Source of the DNA: Betaproteobacteria bacterium | GTDB taxonomy: Bacteria; Pseudomonadota; Gammaproteobacteria; Burkholderiales; Thiobacillaceae | Direction of reading: 5' to 3' | DNA length: 64,000 nucleotides | Assembly (NCBI GenBank): GCA_016219425.1 | Contig: JACRNB010000008.1 | Coordinates: 227,248 to 291,247 of the forward strand | In this document: one piece after another, positions 53,264 to 61,969 of the stretch | Layout of the letters: each line of letters begins with the position of its first letter | Numbering within the stretch: position 1 is the first letter of the stretch | Notes under the pieces: model-generated | Told to the model about the DNA's origin: nothing | Seen by the model: the letters and a program-made list of their open reading frames with translations, nothing else | The model's database searches: none | Made by a program: the position numbers and the translations under genes

Positions 53264-53917
53264 TTACTCCGTCAGGTCCGGAATGGCGACGTTGCCCACC
53301 AGCAGGCGCTGCACCTTCACGCCTTCCAGATTGAGGGCCTGATGGGTGGTGGCCACCACCATGCCGCCTGCCGCCAGATGGTCGCGGATCAGGCTCTCCA
53401 TCAGGGCCACGGCGTGGACATCCAGGCCGGTGAGGGGCTCGTCCAGAATCCACAGGGTGACGCCCGCCAGCAGCAGGGCCGAGAGGGCGACGCGGCGGCG
53501 CTGGCCGAAGGAGAGGACGCGGCAGGGCAGGTCCAGGCAACGTTCCAGGCCCAGGCTTTTCAGTGTGTTCACCGCCTTGACCTCATCAAAGGGGCGGCCC
53601 TGCAGGCCGTCGGCGAAGCGCAGGTTTTCCACCGGATTGAGATCGTCCTTCACGCCGTTGGCGTGGCCCAGGTAGCACATGGCGGCATGGTAGACCTCGC
53701 GCTGGCGGGTGACGTTCTGTCCGCACCAGTGCACCTCGCCCTGCTCGGGACGGGCCAGGCCGGTGAGCAGGCGCAGCAGGCTGGTCTTGCCCTGGCCGTT
53801 GCCGCCTTGCACCAACAGCAGTTCCCCGGCTTCCAGCGTGAAGTTCATGCCCTTGAACAAAAGTCGGTCGCCCCGGGCGCAGGCCAGGTCGTGCACGGAA
53901 ATACGGGGGGGGGGCAT
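53264..53917 (-). CDS. ccmA: Heme exporter ATP-binding protein CcmA
   Basis: From the ATG at 53917 the 217-residue ABC ATPase has Walker A 'LVQGGNGQGKTSLLRLLTGL', signature 'VLSFGQRRRVALSALLLAG' (FGQRR instead of SGGQ, common in CcmA) and Walker B 'LWILDEPLTGLDVHAVAL'. ATP hydrolysis drives release of holo-CcmE. It is the first gene of the ccm operon; an upstream in-frame extension covers repeat DNA and lacks homology. Confidence 0.94.
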   Translation of the reverse strand: MPPPRISVHDLACARGDRLLFKGMNFTLEAGELLLVQGGNGQGKTSLLRLLTGLARPEQGEVHWCGQNVTRQREVYHAAMCYLGHANGVKDDLNPVENLRFADGLQGRPFDEVKAVNTLKSLGLERCLDLPCRVLSFGQRRRVALSALLLAGVTLWILDEPLTGLDVHAVALMESLIRDHLAAGGMVVATTHQALNLEGVKVQRLLVGNVAIPDLTE

Positions 53918-53970
53918 GGAGGGGGCGAGGACGAGACGAGAGGGAGGCGGCGGGAGGATAGCGGGGCGTG

Positions 53971-54023
53971 TAGCTTGGGGTCCAGGGCTCATCGACAAGC
54001 GCGATGGGACAGACCCCAAGCTA
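53971..54023. repeat. Inverted repeat upstream of ccmA
   Basis: Perfect 12-base arms TAGCTTGGGGTC and GACCCCAAGCTA enclose 29 bases. The element lies in the 167-base gap between ccmA and the octaheme reductase gene, between the ccmA start and that gene's terminator. It may be a dispersed palindrome or a regulatory structure in the ccm leader. Confidence 0.6.
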
Positions 54024-54037
54024 AAAGCTCCATTCAA

Positions 54038-54067
54038 TAAAAAGGGGCGGGTTACCCCGCCCCTTTC
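54038..54067 (-). terminator. Rho-independent terminator after the octaheme nitrite reductase gene
   Basis: On the minus strand a GGGGCGGG/CCCGCCCC stem with a short loop is followed by TTTTTATT. It begins 18 bases past the stop codon and separates the reductase transcript from the ccm operon. Confidence 0.85.
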
Positions 54068-54084
54068 AGACTTGCTTTGACTGC

Positions 54085-55803
54085 TTACTTGGCAGCCGGT
54101 GCGGCAGCCGCCGTGGCGGCGGCCTTCTTCTTGGCCAGCTCTTCCTTGATCAGCTTGATGCCGGCCTGGGAGGCGTCGATGGAGCGGGTCAGGGATTCGC
54201 GCGCATTCTCCGGGTTGTGGAAGCCGTCAGAGTTCTCGGCGGTCCACCATTCCCAGTACAGGTTGGCGTCGTACTGAAGGTCGAACAACTTGTCCATCAC
54301 GTCAGCGCCCAGACCTGCTTCCTTGGCCTTCATGATGTAGTCGATGTACTCGGCCAGCCAGAATTCAGCCTTGGCCATCTTGCCGCGAACGTAGTTCTGG
54401 ACCGATTCCATGTAGTACTTGGCTTCGTCCTCGGACCATTCCTTGTGGCAAGACACGCAAGCAGCCTTGATGTTGTAGCGCGGGGAAATCTGCTGGTGAT
54501 TGGTGGTCACCTTGCCGTTCGCGCCCTTCTTCTTGGTCATGTGGCAGTCTTTGCACTCGACGCCAGCCTTCTCGTGCTTGGAACCCCAGTAGGTTTCCAT
54601 TTCCGGGTGCTGGATCTTGGGCAGCAGAGCGCCAGTGGCGGCGTGCTTGAAGTCCTTGAACTTGTACTGGCCCACCATCTTTTCCTTGTAACCAAACACG
54701 TTGGTCCAAGTGAACAGGTTGGTGCGCGGGTCCGACATCTTGACGTAGTACTCCTTGCCCTTCTCGGCGCAATCGAAGCCGGGGCCACAGTTGTACTCGA
54801 CGTGGCACTGGGCGCACATCAGGTTGGAGTCGGCCTTGTTCAGGATACCGATGGCGCGGAAGTCTTTGCCATTGCGCTGGAAGGTCACTTTGGTCATGGT
54901 GACCTCGGCGCTCTTCTTGGCATCCATCGGGTAGGTGCCTTCCTTGCGGTCCACAACGGCCTGGATCAGGGCGTCACGCACCACGCGGGGCTGGGCGGAG
55001 TGGGGGTCATGGCACATGTAGCAGTTCAGCGCATGCTTCACGCCGCGGGCGAATTCCACCGGCTTGGAGGTGCGATCCCACTTGGCGGCGGGGTCTTTGT
55101 CACCCATGTACTTCCAGTCCAGGATGTGATCCTGCGTCTTGCAGTTCATGCAGACGGGGTTCACGGCGGTAGCCACCTGACGCATGAAGGGCTTCTGGTC
55201 CGAGGTGCCGGGCTCCTTGTCCACAATGACGTTCCAGGCGCTGTTGGCTGCCATTTCCGCCTTGTTGATGTAGGTCCAGTCCTTGAACTGCATGCGACCG
55301 CCAAAGGCGCGGTCCACGGCCCACTGGTCCACCAGCATGAAGGCGTGGGAGCGAGGCTCGTTATGCTCCTTGGTGAAGCCGTAGCCTTCCATGAGCTTGT
55401 CGAACAGGGGCGACCGGCTCTTGGTAGTGGCCTTTTCCACACGCGCCTTCGATTCCAGGTTGGTCTGGACGAAGGAGTTGTACTGCTCTACGTGGCAAGT
55501 GGCGCAGGCGCGGTGATCCTTGATGGTCTCGGGCCGCGTACCCATGTCCTTGTTCTTGGCCGTCTTCAGGTGATCCTCCGCCACGTGGCAGTGGGCGCAG
55601 TTGACGGTGGCGTGACGTCCGGAAGTGTGGAAGTCCTCGATGTTGTCGTGACAGGAATAACACTTTTTGGCGTCCACCGGTTTGATGGGCGGGGCCTTGG
55701 CAGGGGCCGGCGCTGCCGGTTCCGCTGCGGCCTGCACACCGAAGGCGAACAGGGCTGCTGCCAACCCCATCGCCATCCGGCTCCAGATGCTTGCTCTCTT
55801 CAT
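54085..55803 (-). CDS. Octaheme cytochrome c nitrite reductase (ONR/TvNiR type)
   Basis: The 572-residue periplasmic protein has a signal peptide (about 1-26). Seven CXXCH motifs lie at 48, 69, 100, 261, 330, 417 and 449, and one CXXCK (CMNCK) at 218, the lysine-ligated catalytic heme of NrfA-type enzymes. Active-site residues match the family: Arg151 ('NEPRSHAF'), Tyr337 ('CHVEYNCG'), Gln398-His399 ('KIQHPEME') and calcium ligand Glu336. Tyr337-Asn-Cys339 reproduces the Tyr-X-Cys pair that is covalently linked in Thioalkalivibrio TvNiR. Three extra N-terminal hemes before the NrfA-like core also fit ONR. Expected reaction: nitrite to ammonium (six electrons), possibly sulfite too. The Ala/Lys-rich C-terminal tail is unusual. 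Confidence 0.88.
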   Translation of the reverse strand: MKRASIWSRMAMGLAAALFAFGVQAAAEPAAPAPAKAPPIKPVDAKKCYSCHDNIEDFHTSGRHATVNCAHCHVAEDHLKTAKNKDMGTRPETIKDHRACATCHVEQYNSFVQTNLESKARVEKATTKSRSPLFDKLMEGYGFTKEHNEPRSHAFMLVDQWAVDRAFGGRMQFKDWTYINKAEMAANSAWNVIVDKEPGTSDQKPFMRQVATAVNPVCMNCKTQDHILDWKYMGDKDPAAKWDRTSKPVEFARGVKHALNCYMCHDPHSAQPRVVRDALIQAVVDRKEGTYPMDAKKSAEVTMTKVTFQRNGKDFRAIGILNKADSNLMCAQCHVEYNCGPGFDCAEKGKEYYVKMSDPRTNLFTWTNVFGYKEKMVGQYKFKDFKHAATGALLPKIQHPEMETYWGSKHEKAGVECKDCHMTKKKGANGKVTTNHQQISPRYNIKAACVSCHKEWSEDEAKYYMESVQNYVRGKMAKAEFWLAEYIDYIMKAKEAGLGADVMDKLFDLQYDANLYWEWWTAENSDGFHNPENARESLTRSIDASQAGIKLIKEELAKKKAAATAAAAPAAK

Positions 55804-55938
55804 GGTTGATCTCCTTGCGGTTTCACAATTTGGCGACCCGTCCGGCGCCTTGCCGGCGGGCCTGCCGTTTCTAAAGGTTGGAACTCACTTTCGTGCCTGT
55901 CATAAGCCCCCTTTCTTGCCAATCACCGTTTCACAAGC

Positions 55939-57273
55939 TCAGGCGAACGCATCCGCCAGGACGTTATCCAGCCAGCCGTTGGCGTATTCCGCCTCCAGCT
56001 TGCGGTAGATCGCGGGGACCGGGGACTTGTCAGGCATGGTGACCGGGGAGACGCCGCTGGCCTCCTTGACGTACACCCAGGTTCCGTTTTCCACCTTGTA
56101 GATATGCACCACGGAGAAGCCGTAATCCGGGGCCACCACGCTGTAGCAGGTGTTGACGTAGTAGGGCGTGGGCAGGGGCAGACCGTTCACCTTGGCGATG
56201 ATGGCGCCTACGGCCACCTTGGCCTGGGTCATGGCCATGTGGGCCGACTTGGGGAAGGCGTTGTTGGTGGGCAGATCGCCGCCGACGCAGGAGTCGCCGA
56301 TCACATAGATGTCCTTCTGGCCCTTGGACTCCATGCTGTCGGGGCTCACCTCGCACCACTTGTCCTTGAATGTGGCCAGGCCCAAATCCTTCGCCACTTT
56401 GCCGGCGTGGTGGGGCGGGATGATGTTGACCACGTCGCCCTTGTGCTCGCCAAAGCCGGTGAAGCAGGTCTTGCTGGCCACATCGACGCGGACCACCTTG
56501 CCGTCCTGAGCGCCGGGCACCCACTCGATCATGCCATCCGCGCCGTAGCCGTACAGGGCCTTCCAGGCCTGCTCAAACAGACCCTTCTTGGAGAAGGAGT
56601 CGTTGGCATCCAGGATCAGCACCTTGGACTTGGCCTTGCCGTGGTGCTTGAGGTAGCTGGCCACCTGGGCGGCGCGCTCGTAGGGGCCGGGGGGGCAGCG
56701 GAAGGGGCCGGGCGGCACGGCAATGATGAACTTGCCGCCATCGGGCATGGCTTCCAGTTGCTTCTTCAGCAGCAGGGTCTGAGGGCCGGCCTTGTAAGCG
56801 TGGGGCAGTTGCTCGGCGGCGGCCTCGGAATAGCCCTCGACGGCGCCGAAGGCAAAGTCGATGCCGGGGGACAAGATCAGGGAGTCATAGCCGAAGCTCT
56901 TGCCGCCCTTGGTCTTGACCATCTTCTTACCGGTGTCGATGCCCGTGACTTCATCAAACACGACCTTGACGCCATGCTTCTTGAGGCCGTCATAGCCGCG
57001 TTCCAGGGTCTTGATCTCGCGGTGACCGGAGATGACCTCGTTGGAGAGAGGACAGGAGGTGTAGGTCTTGTTGCGCTCGATCAGGGTGACCTCGATACCG
57101 GGGTCCATCATGCGCAGGTACTTGGCGGCGGTGGCGCCGCCAAAGCCGCCGCCCACGACGACGACCTTGGCCTTGGTGGCGGCATGGGCGGCGGTCGGGA
57201 TGGTGAGGACGGCAGCGCCGGAGGCTGCGGCTGCCGCTTTGATGAAGTCGCGACGATTGATATTCAGGCTCAT
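55939..57273 (-). CDS. fccB: Flavocytochrome c sulfide dehydrogenase, flavoprotein subunit
   Basis: The 444-residue protein has a Tat signal ('[20 protein letters not shown]'), the FAD loop '[17 protein letters not shown]', and Cys74 in '[10 protein letters not shown]', matching the covalent flavin cysteine of Allochromatium FccB. Cys193 ('[11 protein letters not shown]') and Cys376 ('[10 protein letters not shown]') correspond to its redox disulfide. It oxidises sulfide to sulfur or polysulfide in the periplasm and passes electrons to FccA. It lies 11 bases after fccA and 135 bases before the octaheme nitrite reductase gene, all on one strand. Confidence 0.94.
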   Translation of the reverse strand: MSLNINRRDFIKAAAAASGAAVLTIPTAAHAATKAKVVVVGGGFGGATAAKYLRMMDPGIEVTLIERNKTYTSCPLSNEVISGHREIKTLERGYDGLKKHGVKVVFDEVTGIDTGKKMVKTKGGKSFGYDSLILSPGIDFAFGAVEGYSEAAAEQLPHAYKAGPQTLLLKKQLEAMPDGGKFIIAVPPGPFRCPPGPYERAAQVASYLKHHGKAKSKVLILDANDSFSKKGLFEQAWKALYGYGADGMIEWVPGAQDGKVVRVDVASKTCFTGFGEHKGDVVNIIPPHHAGKVAKDLGLATFKDKWCEVSPDSMESKGQKDIYVIGDSCVGGDLPTNNAFPKSAHMAMTQAKVAVGAIIAKVNGLPLPTPYYVNTCYSVVAPDYGFSVVHIYKVENGTWVYVKEASGVSPVTMPDKSPVPAIYRKLEAEYANGWLDNVLADAFA

Positions 57274-57284
57274 GCTGTTTCCCC

Positions 57285-57854
57285 TTACTTGCTTTGGGCG
57301 CCGAAGAAGGCGGCGGAGGTGGCCACATCCGCTTCATCCATCTTGCGGGCGTTCTTGGACATCTTCTTGTGGACCATTTTGAAGCCGTCGTCGCGGTACT
57401 TCATGAGTTCCAATTCCAAGTATTTCGCCCACTGGCCGTTCAGCTTGGGGGTCAGCTCATCATCGGGTTTGCTGCCGGTGTCGCCGTGGCAGGTTTCGCA
57501 ACGCTCGGTGACGTCCTTGCCTTTTTTCAGGACGTCGGCGCTGGTCTTTTGCACCACCGGAGCCCAGGTCTTGGAGCCGAAGTATTTGGCCAGATCGGCG
57601 ATCTGGTCATCGCTGTAGCCCTTGATCAGGCGGGTCATGGTGGCGGAGGCGCGGGCGCCGGATTTCCACTCCATCATGATGTTCTTCAGATAGGCCTCGG
57701 ACAGGCCGCCAATGGACGGCATGCTGGGGCCGGCGCTGACGCCGTTTACACCGTGACAGTTGTTGCAGGTGCGGGCTAGCCCGTCAATGTCACCGGCTTG
57801 GACGGATGTGGCCGCGCCGACGGCCAGAACCAAAGCCAGAAAGTGTTTACTCAT
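57285..57854 (-). CDS. fccA: Flavocytochrome c sulfide dehydrogenase, diheme cytochrome subunit
   Basis: The 189-residue protein has a signal peptide (about 1-20) and two class I cytochrome domains with hemes at CNNCH (30-34) and CETCH (119-123). '[20 protein letters not shown]' and '[20 protein letters not shown]' are typical of the c4/FccA family. It accepts electrons from FccB. The ribosome site AGGAGGAG precedes the ATG. Together with fccB it starts the minus-strand unit of the sulfide/nitrite island. Confidence 0.92.
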   Translation of the reverse strand: MSKHFLALVLAVGAATSVQAGDIDGLARTCNNCHGVNGVSAGPSMPSIGGLSEAYLKNIMMEWKSGARASATMTRLIKGYSDDQIADLAKYFGSKTWAPVVQKTSADVLKKGKDVTERCETCHGDTGSKPDDELTPKLNGQWAKYLELELMKYRDDGFKMVHKKMSKNARKMDEADVATSAAFFGAQSK

Positions 57855-57944
57855 AATCTCCTCCTAGGACAGGAAAAAAATGCGAAGCGCAGGGGCACTT
57901 CGCGATTTGAGGCGGATGGTATGAATCGCTCAGACCCCCCCACC

Positions 57945-57958
57945 TTGATGGCTATCAA
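57945..57958. promoter_or_regulatory. FNR/CRP-type box between fccAB and the c4-like genes
   Basis: TTGAT-GGCT-ATCAA matches the FNR consensus (TTGAT-N4-ATCAA) in both arms. It lies 91 bases upstream of the fccA start and 129 bases upstream of the first diheme cytochrome on the other strand. A family member (FNR, ANR or DNR) binding here could switch either or both transcripts with oxygen or nitrogen oxides. Confidence 0.65.
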
Positions 57959-58086
57959 CTTTTTCCGCGATTTCCTTGTCCTGACTGGAGTCTTTGCCCG
58001 TAGGGGCGGTAAATCGCGCCCCTGGTCAGCTCTGCGCGGGACGAGTTGGGCGAGAATGCCGGAGCCTCCACTACAGGAATGTCCGT

Positions 58087-58710
58087 ATGCGTTTCCGAGT
58101 CAGACATTTCACAAAGGCCGCTCTGGTTCTGGGTTTCGGCCTCGCCTGCGCGGCGTCTGCTGCGCCCGGCAAGGGTGATGCCGCCAAGGGCGCAGCCCTG
58201 GCAGCCCAGTCCTGCTCCTCCTGTCACGGACCGGACGGCAACAGCGCCGTGGCCGCCTTTCCCAAACTCGCCGGCCAGCAGGAGCAGTACCTGGCGCGGG
58301 AGATGAAGGATTTCAAGGAGGGTCGTCGAGAAAGCGAGGTCATGGCCCCCTTCCTCGTCAGCCTGAATGATCAGGATCTGGCTGACCTGGCCGCCTTCTA
58401 CGCCAAGCAGAAACCCGCGGCGGCCAAGGGGGGGGATGCCGCCTTGATCAAAGCAGGCAAGAAGCTTTACCTGGAGGGCAACTCCAAGAGCGGTGTGCCG
58501 TCCTGTGATGGCTGCCATGAGGAGGATGGTACGGGCTCGAAGAAATTCCCCCGCGTTGCCGGCCAGCATGTGGACTACATCCTGGAGCAGATGCGGCTCT
58601 ACGCCGCAGGCAAGCGCAAGAACGGCGTCAAGGTCATGCTCACCGTGGCCGAACGTCTTACCGAACAGGAAACGCGCGCCGTGTCCGAGTACATGGCCAG
58701 CATGGAATAA
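58087..58710 (+). CDS. Diheme c4-like cytochrome
   Basis: The 207-residue protein has a signal peptide (about 1-26) and two c4-type heme domains, CSSCH (43-47) and CDGCH (140-144), each followed by the family phrases 'FPKLAGQQEQYLAREMKDFK' and 'FPRVAGQHVDYILEQMRLYA'. Cytochrome c4 carries electrons between periplasmic donors and terminal reductases. It is divergent from fccA with an FNR-type box between, and is followed 11 bases later by a second diheme cytochrome. The start at ATG 58087 was chosen for its clear signal peptide. Confidence 0.9.
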   Translation: MRFRVRHFTKAALVLGFGLACAASAAPGKGDAAKGAALAAQSCSSCHGPDGNSAVAAFPKLAGQQEQYLAREMKDFKEGRRESEVMAPFLVSLNDQDLADLAAFYAKQKPAAAKGGDAALIKAGKKLYLEGNSKSGVPSCDGCHEEDGTGSKKFPRVAGQHVDYILEQMRLYAAGKRKNGVKVMLTVAERLTEQETRAVSEYMASME

Positions 58711-58721
58711 AGGAATCCCTG

Positions 58722-59405
58722 ATGCGACGTACTCTGATCCCCTTCGCCTTGCTATTCGCCTGCCATGCTCACGCGGCCAACCAGCCTCGTGCGCCCGGCA
58801 TCGAGACGCCGGGTTACGTCTGGAACAAGGCCGACCCGGAAACCACCAAGGCGCTGCTGCACAAGGGCGATGCGGCCAGGGGCAAGGAGGCCTACAGGGT
58901 CTGCCGCGGCTGCCACAAGCAGGACGGTTCCGGTCTGGTCAATGGCGATTACCCGCAGCTTGCCGGACAGCTTTCTTCGGTTCTGATCAAACAGATGGCG
59001 GACATGCGCGCGGGCCGGCGCGACAACTCGAAGATGCACCCCTTCGTCGGCATGGATTTGGTATTGACGGACGATCTGGCCGACATCGCCGCCTTCCTCA
59101 ACGGCCTGCCCCCGCCACCCCAGATCGGCAAGGGCGACGGCAAACGTCTGGAGCGGGGCAAGGAACTGTACAAAAAGGACTGCGCGTTTTGTCACGGCAA
59201 GAACGGTGAAGGGAACGCCAAGTGGTTCTATCCCAAGGTTAGCCAGCAGCACTATCGCTACCTGCTTCGTCAGATCCAGGAGATCCGCGAGCAAGGCCGG
59301 CGCAACTCGAACCCGGACATGATCGAGGCGGCGAAGGACTACAGCGACCGGGATCTGGAGGCGGTGAGCGATTACATGTCGCGCCTGCCCGAGGCCCAGG
59401 AGTAA
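58722..59405 (+). CDS. Second diheme c-type cytochrome, c4-like
   Basis: The 227-residue protein has a signal peptide (about 1-19) and two heme motifs, CRGCH (61-65) and CAFCH (154-158). It differs from the preceding c4-like protein by a ~40-residue N-terminal extension ('GIETPGYVWNKADPETTKAL') and a proline-rich linker ('LPPPPQIGKGDG'). It probably works with the upstream cytochrome as a paired electron carrier for the sulfide and nitrite enzymes. It is the last gene of this plus-strand pair. Confidence 0.88.
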   Translation: MRRTLIPFALLFACHAHAANQPRAPGIETPGYVWNKADPETTKALLHKGDAARGKEAYRVCRGCHKQDGSGLVNGDYPQLAGQLSSVLIKQMADMRAGRRDNSKMHPFVGMDLVLTDDLADIAAFLNGLPPPPQIGKGDGKRLERGKELYKKDCAFCHGKNGEGNAKWFYPKVSQQHYRYLLRQIQEIREQGRRNSNPDMIEAAKDYSDRDLEAVSDYMSRLPEAQE

Positions 59406-59410
59406 ACGCG

Positions 59411-59464
59411 GAAAGCGGACAAGAAAAAAGGCGGCCTTTGCCGCCTTTTTTCTTGTCCGCTTTC
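59411..59464. terminator. Bidirectional terminator with perfect 25-base stem
   Basis: An exact inverted repeat begins GAAAGCGGACAAGAAAAAAG, with arms of 25 bases and a four-base loop. Its inner part, GGCGGC with flanking A and T runs, is a standard terminator. It lies between the convergent c4-like cytochrome gene and the peptidase gene, five bases from either. Confidence 0.92.
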
Positions 59465-59468
59465 CGGT

Positions 59469-60566
59469 TTACGCCGAGGGTGCGTCTCGCGCTGCCAGAC
59501 GTTGTCCCGCGCCGTTTTCCAGCCACTTGCGGATGCGGGTGGCGTCGCCGATCCGGCTCCATTTACCCCACGAGTCCAGCAGCACGATGATGACCTTCTG
59601 TTCGGCGATGTTGGCCTGCATCACCAGGCAGTGGCCGGCCTCGTTGATATAGCCGGTCTTGGAGACGCCGATCTCCCAATCGTCTGCGCGGGTCAGGGCA
59701 TTGGTGTTGTTGAAGGCGACATGTCGGGTCACCTCGCGCGCCACCTTGTGCGTCTTGCCGTTCTCGCGCACCCGCACCACCTTCGTACCGGGCATGGCCA
59801 CATCGAAGCTGCCGGAGGTGGAGATGCGCCGGATCAGGGGATAGCGGTAGGCTGCGTCCACCATCTTCGCCAGATCGGCGGCGGTGGAGCGATTGGAACT
59901 GTTGAGGCCGGTGCCATCGACGAATTGGGTGTCCTTCATGCCAAGGGTTTGCGCCTTGCGGTTCATGGCGGCGATGAAATCATCCCGTCCGCCCGGATAG
60001 ACGCGGGAAAGCGCTGCCGCTGCGCGATTCTCCGAGGCGATCAGGGCCAGATGCATCAACTCGCCCCGGGTCAGGCGCGCGCCCACGGCCAGACGCGAAC
60101 TGGTGCCTTTCAGGCGATCCACTTCCGCTTGGGTGATGGTGATCTCTTCGTCCAGATCCAGCCCGGCGTCCAGCGTGACCATGGCCGTCATCAGCTTGGT
60201 AATGGAGGCGATGGGCGTCTCCATGTTCACGTTTTTGGAATACAGGGTCTCGCCGGTCTTCTGGTCCAGCACCAGTGCGGCGGATGACTTCAGGCTCAGA
60301 TCCCTGGGGTCCGCGGGTTCGTCGAAGGACTGCGCCATCTTCTGACGCGGCGAGTAGGAATGGCTGACCCGTTTCTCCGCCTTGCCGGAACGCCGGGCCT
60401 CTTTGACGGCCTTGGGTTTCCTGGTCTGGTGCACCTTCTTCTTGGCGGGTTTGTGCTTGACGCTCTTGCCCTCGGCAGGGCGTGACGCAGCCTGCACTTC
60501 CGATGTGCCGGTCATCCCCCCGAGAAGAAAGGAGGCAAGGGTAAAGGTCAGCAATGTGCGTTTCAC
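59469..60566 (-). CDS. pbpG: D-alanyl-D-alanine endopeptidase (PBP7/PbpG type)
   Basis: The 365-residue periplasmic enzyme has a signal peptide (about 1-26), a Lys/Arg-rich linker (34-66), and the S11 peptidase motifs SITK (121-124), SEN (178-180) and KTG (303-305). It cleaves D-Ala cross-links in peptidoglycan and belongs with PBP7. The basic linker is longer than in the E. coli enzyme and could bind the wall or the membrane surface. Confidence 0.9.
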   Translation of the reverse strand: MKRTLLTFTLASFLLGGMTGTSEVQAASRPAEGKSVKHKPAKKKVHQTRKPKAVKEARRSGKAEKRVSHSYSPRQKMAQSFDEPADPRDLSLKSSAALVLDQKTGETLYSKNVNMETPIASITKLMTAMVTLDAGLDLDEEITITQAEVDRLKGTSSRLAVGARLTRGELMHLALIASENRAAAALSRVYPGGRDDFIAAMNRKAQTLGMKDTQFVDGTGLNSSNRSTAADLAKMVDAAYRYPLIRRISTSGSFDVAMPGTKVVRVRENGKTHKVAREVTRHVAFNNTNALTRADDWEIGVSKTGYINEAGHCLVMQANIAEQKVIIVLLDSWGKWSRIGDATRIRKWLENGAGQRLAARDAPSA

Positions 60567-60661
60567 GGCACCCCTTTCAAGGAAAGATGTGTCTGCCGGA
60601 AATGTAGCAAATATCCATGGTTATTACGAAGACTTTATAAACCACTTTAACTTGCTCGGGA

Positions 60662-61516
60662 TTAGCCGCGGCGCGAGCCCAGCAGGCCTTCCAGGGATTT
60701 CAGCAGGTCGCCGGGCAGCACCACGGTGCGGCTGCCCTCGGCGCCGGCCAGCTCCTTGAGGGCGCTGACGTATTTCTCGCCCAGCAGATACATCGCGGGC
60801 AATTCCCGATCCGGCAGGGAGGCGGCCACCAGTTTGATGGACTCTGCGCTGGCGGTGGCCATGCGCACCTGGGCCTCGGCGTCGCGCTTGGCGGACTCCA
60901 GGCGCGCCTCGGCGCTCAGGATGGCCGCCTGCTTGTCGCCCTCCGCCCGCGTCACCGTGGCCTTGCGCTCGCGCTCGGCGGCGGCCTGCAACTCCATCGA
61001 CTTCTGCATGGTGGGAGAAGGCGAGATGTCCTGAATTTCCACCGACTTCAAAGTCAGACCCCAATCCGCCACGTCGTCGGCGATGGATTCCTTCAAGCGC
61101 GCCTTGATCTGGTCGCGGCTGGACAGGGCCTCGTCCAGGTCCATCGCTCCCATGATCGAGCGCAGCGAGGTCTGCGCCAGATTCATCACCGCAGTCTGGA
61201 AATTGGTCACGCCGTACACCGCGCTCTGGGTGTCCGTCACCTTGACGAAGGCGATGGCGTTGGTCACCAGCACCGCGTTGTCCTTGGTGATGACCTCCTG
61301 CTGCGGGATGTCCAGGATCAGATCCTTGGTCGTGACCTTGTAGGACACCGCATCCACATACGGCACCAGCACATGCAGCCCCGGCATCAGGGTCTTCAGG
61401 TACTTGCCCAGCCGCTCCACCACCCACTCCTCGCCCTGCGGCACGATGCGCACGCCCTTCCACAGGGTCAGCAGCAGGAACAGGATCAACACGAAGGAAA
61501 CGATTTCACCACCCAT
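60662..61516 (-). CDS. SPFH-domain stomatin-like protein (QmcA/paraslipin type)
   Basis: The 284-residue protein has one N-terminal membrane helix ('VSFVLILFLLLTLWKGVRIV'), the SPFH/band-7 domain ('VPQGEEWVVERLGKYLKTLM', 'VTTKDLILDIPQQEVITKDN') and an Ala/Glu-rich coiled coil ('EARLESAKRDAEAQVRMATA'). Such proteins form oligomeric membrane scaffolds and are usually paired with an NfeD protein, as here nine bases upstream. Confidence 0.92.
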   Translation of the reverse strand: MGGEIVSFVLILFLLLTLWKGVRIVPQGEEWVVERLGKYLKTLMPGLHVLVPYVDAVSYKVTTKDLILDIPQQEVITKDNAVLVTNAIAFVKVTDTQSAVYGVTNFQTAVMNLAQTSLRSIMGAMDLDEALSSRDQIKARLKESIADDVADWGLTLKSVEIQDISPSPTMQKSMELQAAAERERKATVTRAEGDKQAAILSAEARLESAKRDAEAQVRMATASAESIKLVAASLPDRELPAMYLLGEKYVSALKELAGAEGSRTVVLPGDLLKSLEGLLGSRRG

Positions 61517-61525
61517 GACGCTCTC

Positions 61526-61957
61526 CTAGAGTTTCTCGACTTTCAATGTCTGGCCCAGCACATCCACCACCCGCGCCTTGGCCCCGGCGGCGATGACCGC
61601 ATCCGCCACCACCGGCCAGCGATCCGACCCCAGCACCGGGCGCTGGAACAGGATCTCGCCCTGCCCCATCTCCCCCACCTCGCGCGTGATCAGCCCGGTC
61701 ACGCCCAGCGCGCCCTCCTTGGCCTGACCCGCGCCGGTGCGGTTCGGGTTGCGGAAGAACTTCAGCCACAGGCCCAGCATCAGGGCCGAACACACCGCCC
61801 AGAGGGCGATCTGCCCTGCCAGGGGCAACGGCAGAAGGGCGCTGACCGGGGCCATGAGCAGCGCCCCCAGCCCGAACCAGATCAGATAGAAGGCCGGGAC
61901 CAACAGCTCCGTGCCGATCAGCGCCAGACCGATCACCACCCAATGCCACCACTCCAT
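61526..61957 (-). CDS. NfeD-family membrane protein
   Basis: The 143-residue protein starts at the ATG preceded by GGAGAACGAG; a TTG four codons upstream is less likely. It has three helices and a C-terminal OB-fold ('EGALGVTGLITREVGEMGQG', 'VADAVIAAGAKARVVDVLGQ'), the short NfeD1b form without the protease part. It works with the SPFH partner encoded next. Confidence 0.9.
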   Translation of the reverse strand: MEWWHWVVIGLALIGTELLVPAFYLIWFGLGALLMAPVSALLPLPLAGQIALWAVCSALMLGLWLKFFRNPNRTGAGQAKEGALGVTGLITREVGEMGQGEILFQRPVLGSDRWPVVADAVIAAGAKARVVDVLGQTLKVEKL

Positions 61958-61969
61958 CTCGTTCTCCAA

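Noticed and set aside
52593-53540. A 316-residue N-terminal extension of CcmC
   Set aside because: It lies wholly inside ccmB and ccmA in another frame and is Pro/Arg/Gly-rich. CcmC homology begins at the ATG at 52592.
54085-55803. Hydroxylamine oxidoreductase as an identity for the octaheme protein
   Set aside because: HAO has eight or more CXXCH hemes with a P460 crosslinking tyrosine near the C-terminus and no CXXCK. This protein has the lysine-ligated heme and NrfA active-site residues.
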